A DNA stretch of 64,000 nucleotides from Gemmatimonadota bacterium (GTDB lineage: Bacteria; Gemmatimonadota; Gemmatimonadetes; Palauibacterales; KS3-K002). A program made the translations under genes and the position numbers. The notes below the pieces were generated by a model. That model worked only from the letters and a program-made list of their open reading frames with translations. It ran no database searches and was not told the origin of the DNA. How positions within the stretch are numbered: position 1 is the stretch's first letter; every line of letters begins with the position of its first letter. The stretch is taken from positions 2,664,644 through 2,728,643 of the forward strand of contig CP070815.1 of the NCBI GenBank assembly GCA_020344215.1. The letters are read 5' to 3'. Positions 63,727 through 64,000 of this stretch are shown piece after piece.

Positions 63727-64000
63727 GGCTTCACAGTTCGTTCTTCCCCGCCAGGCGCAGCCCGTCCGCGCCACACCTTCGCACCAAGCCCCCGACGCAT
63801 TCCGTGTGCCGCAAACCCCTCCAGCACGTAATTGTATATGCTACAACAAATTAGACCGACCAGCTGGGCGTCGTGCACGGCATCTACACGCCGTGCTTCG
63901 GTCAATCTGACTGGAAGCGCTCGGCACCCCGGCCACCCACCGCTCCGGCCATGGTTACCATTCCCGGTCGCACTCCCCGTTCAGGCCCTCTATCCCACAA
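63727..64000. other. Upstream region of the pilin operon
   Basis: These 274 bp carry no recognised gene. An AT-rich patch (63826-63860) includes a TTGTA-N5-TACAAT dyad that may belong to the pilin promoter on the minus strand. Nothing else is evident to the window end. Confidence 0.35.

Overview
The window is 64 kb of GC-rich (roughly 60-65% by eye), densely packed bacterial chromosome. Lipoprotein signal peptides, a periplasmic-adaptor exporter, type IV pilin-like minor pilins and an S46 dipeptidyl-peptidase point to a Gram-negative cell. A DUF2723 membrane protein, a 1,600-residue NAD-glutamate dehydrogenase, an S46 peptidase, tryptophanase, FtcD and an alpha2 glycyl-tRNA synthetase together suggest a Gemmatimonadota-like or FCB-adjacent environmental bacterium. 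That placement is inference; the window has no rRNA or other phylogenetic marker that I could test. I saw no tRNA, rRNA, CRISPR array, prophage or insertion sequence.

Layout. 1-4436: the end of a HyuA-type hydantoinase/oxoprolinase and a DUF2723 membrane protein. 4446-11393: a five-gene minus-strand operon with a HerA/DUF87-type ATPase, two envelope proteins, an SbcD/Mre11 nuclease and an SbcC/Rad50 ATPase, recalling the archaeal HerA-Mre11-Rad50 end-resection cluster. 11580-24961: carB, a secreted S46 peptidase, a PLP trans-sulfuration enzyme, NAD-GDH and a YheT hydrolase. 24971-33950: SPFH protein, a small membrane protein overlapping a 38-codon NSS-transporter small-subunit-like ORF, tryptophanase, an HD hydrolase, endonuclease III, an M50/CBS protease, an unknown protein, an NSS symporter and an alpha/beta hydrolase. 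34091-40851: glyS, glycerate kinase, an OsmC protein, speD and speE (convergent) and nadE, with a decayed glutamine-synthetase-like tail between speE and nadE.

41033-50874 looks regulatory. Two paralogous membrane/coiled-coil proteins flank a degenerate Hpt-like protein, then come FtcD and a phosphorelay (receiver, Hpt and hybrid kinase) divergent from an NtrC-type sigma-54 activator. 51234-58524 is a tightly overlapping plus-strand run: a zinc-ribbon microprotein, a MacA-like adaptor, an ABC ATPase, two MacB/FtsX permeases, a D-Ala-D-Ala-ligase-like ATP-grasp enzyme, a metallopeptidase with four predicted double zinc ribbons and an Ogt/MGMT protein. This is the best candidate for an undescribed system. 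58617-63726 holds two lipoproteins, an RsbRD-N-like protein and a three-gene minor pilin operon, one pilin lacking the usual Glu+5.

Non-coding structure adds three points. Three intergenic elements are built of degenerate 7-bp GAATNNN repeats, clearly inverted at one site and partly so at a second. Strong hairpins sit between three convergent gene pairs. speE has visibly lower GC than its surroundings.
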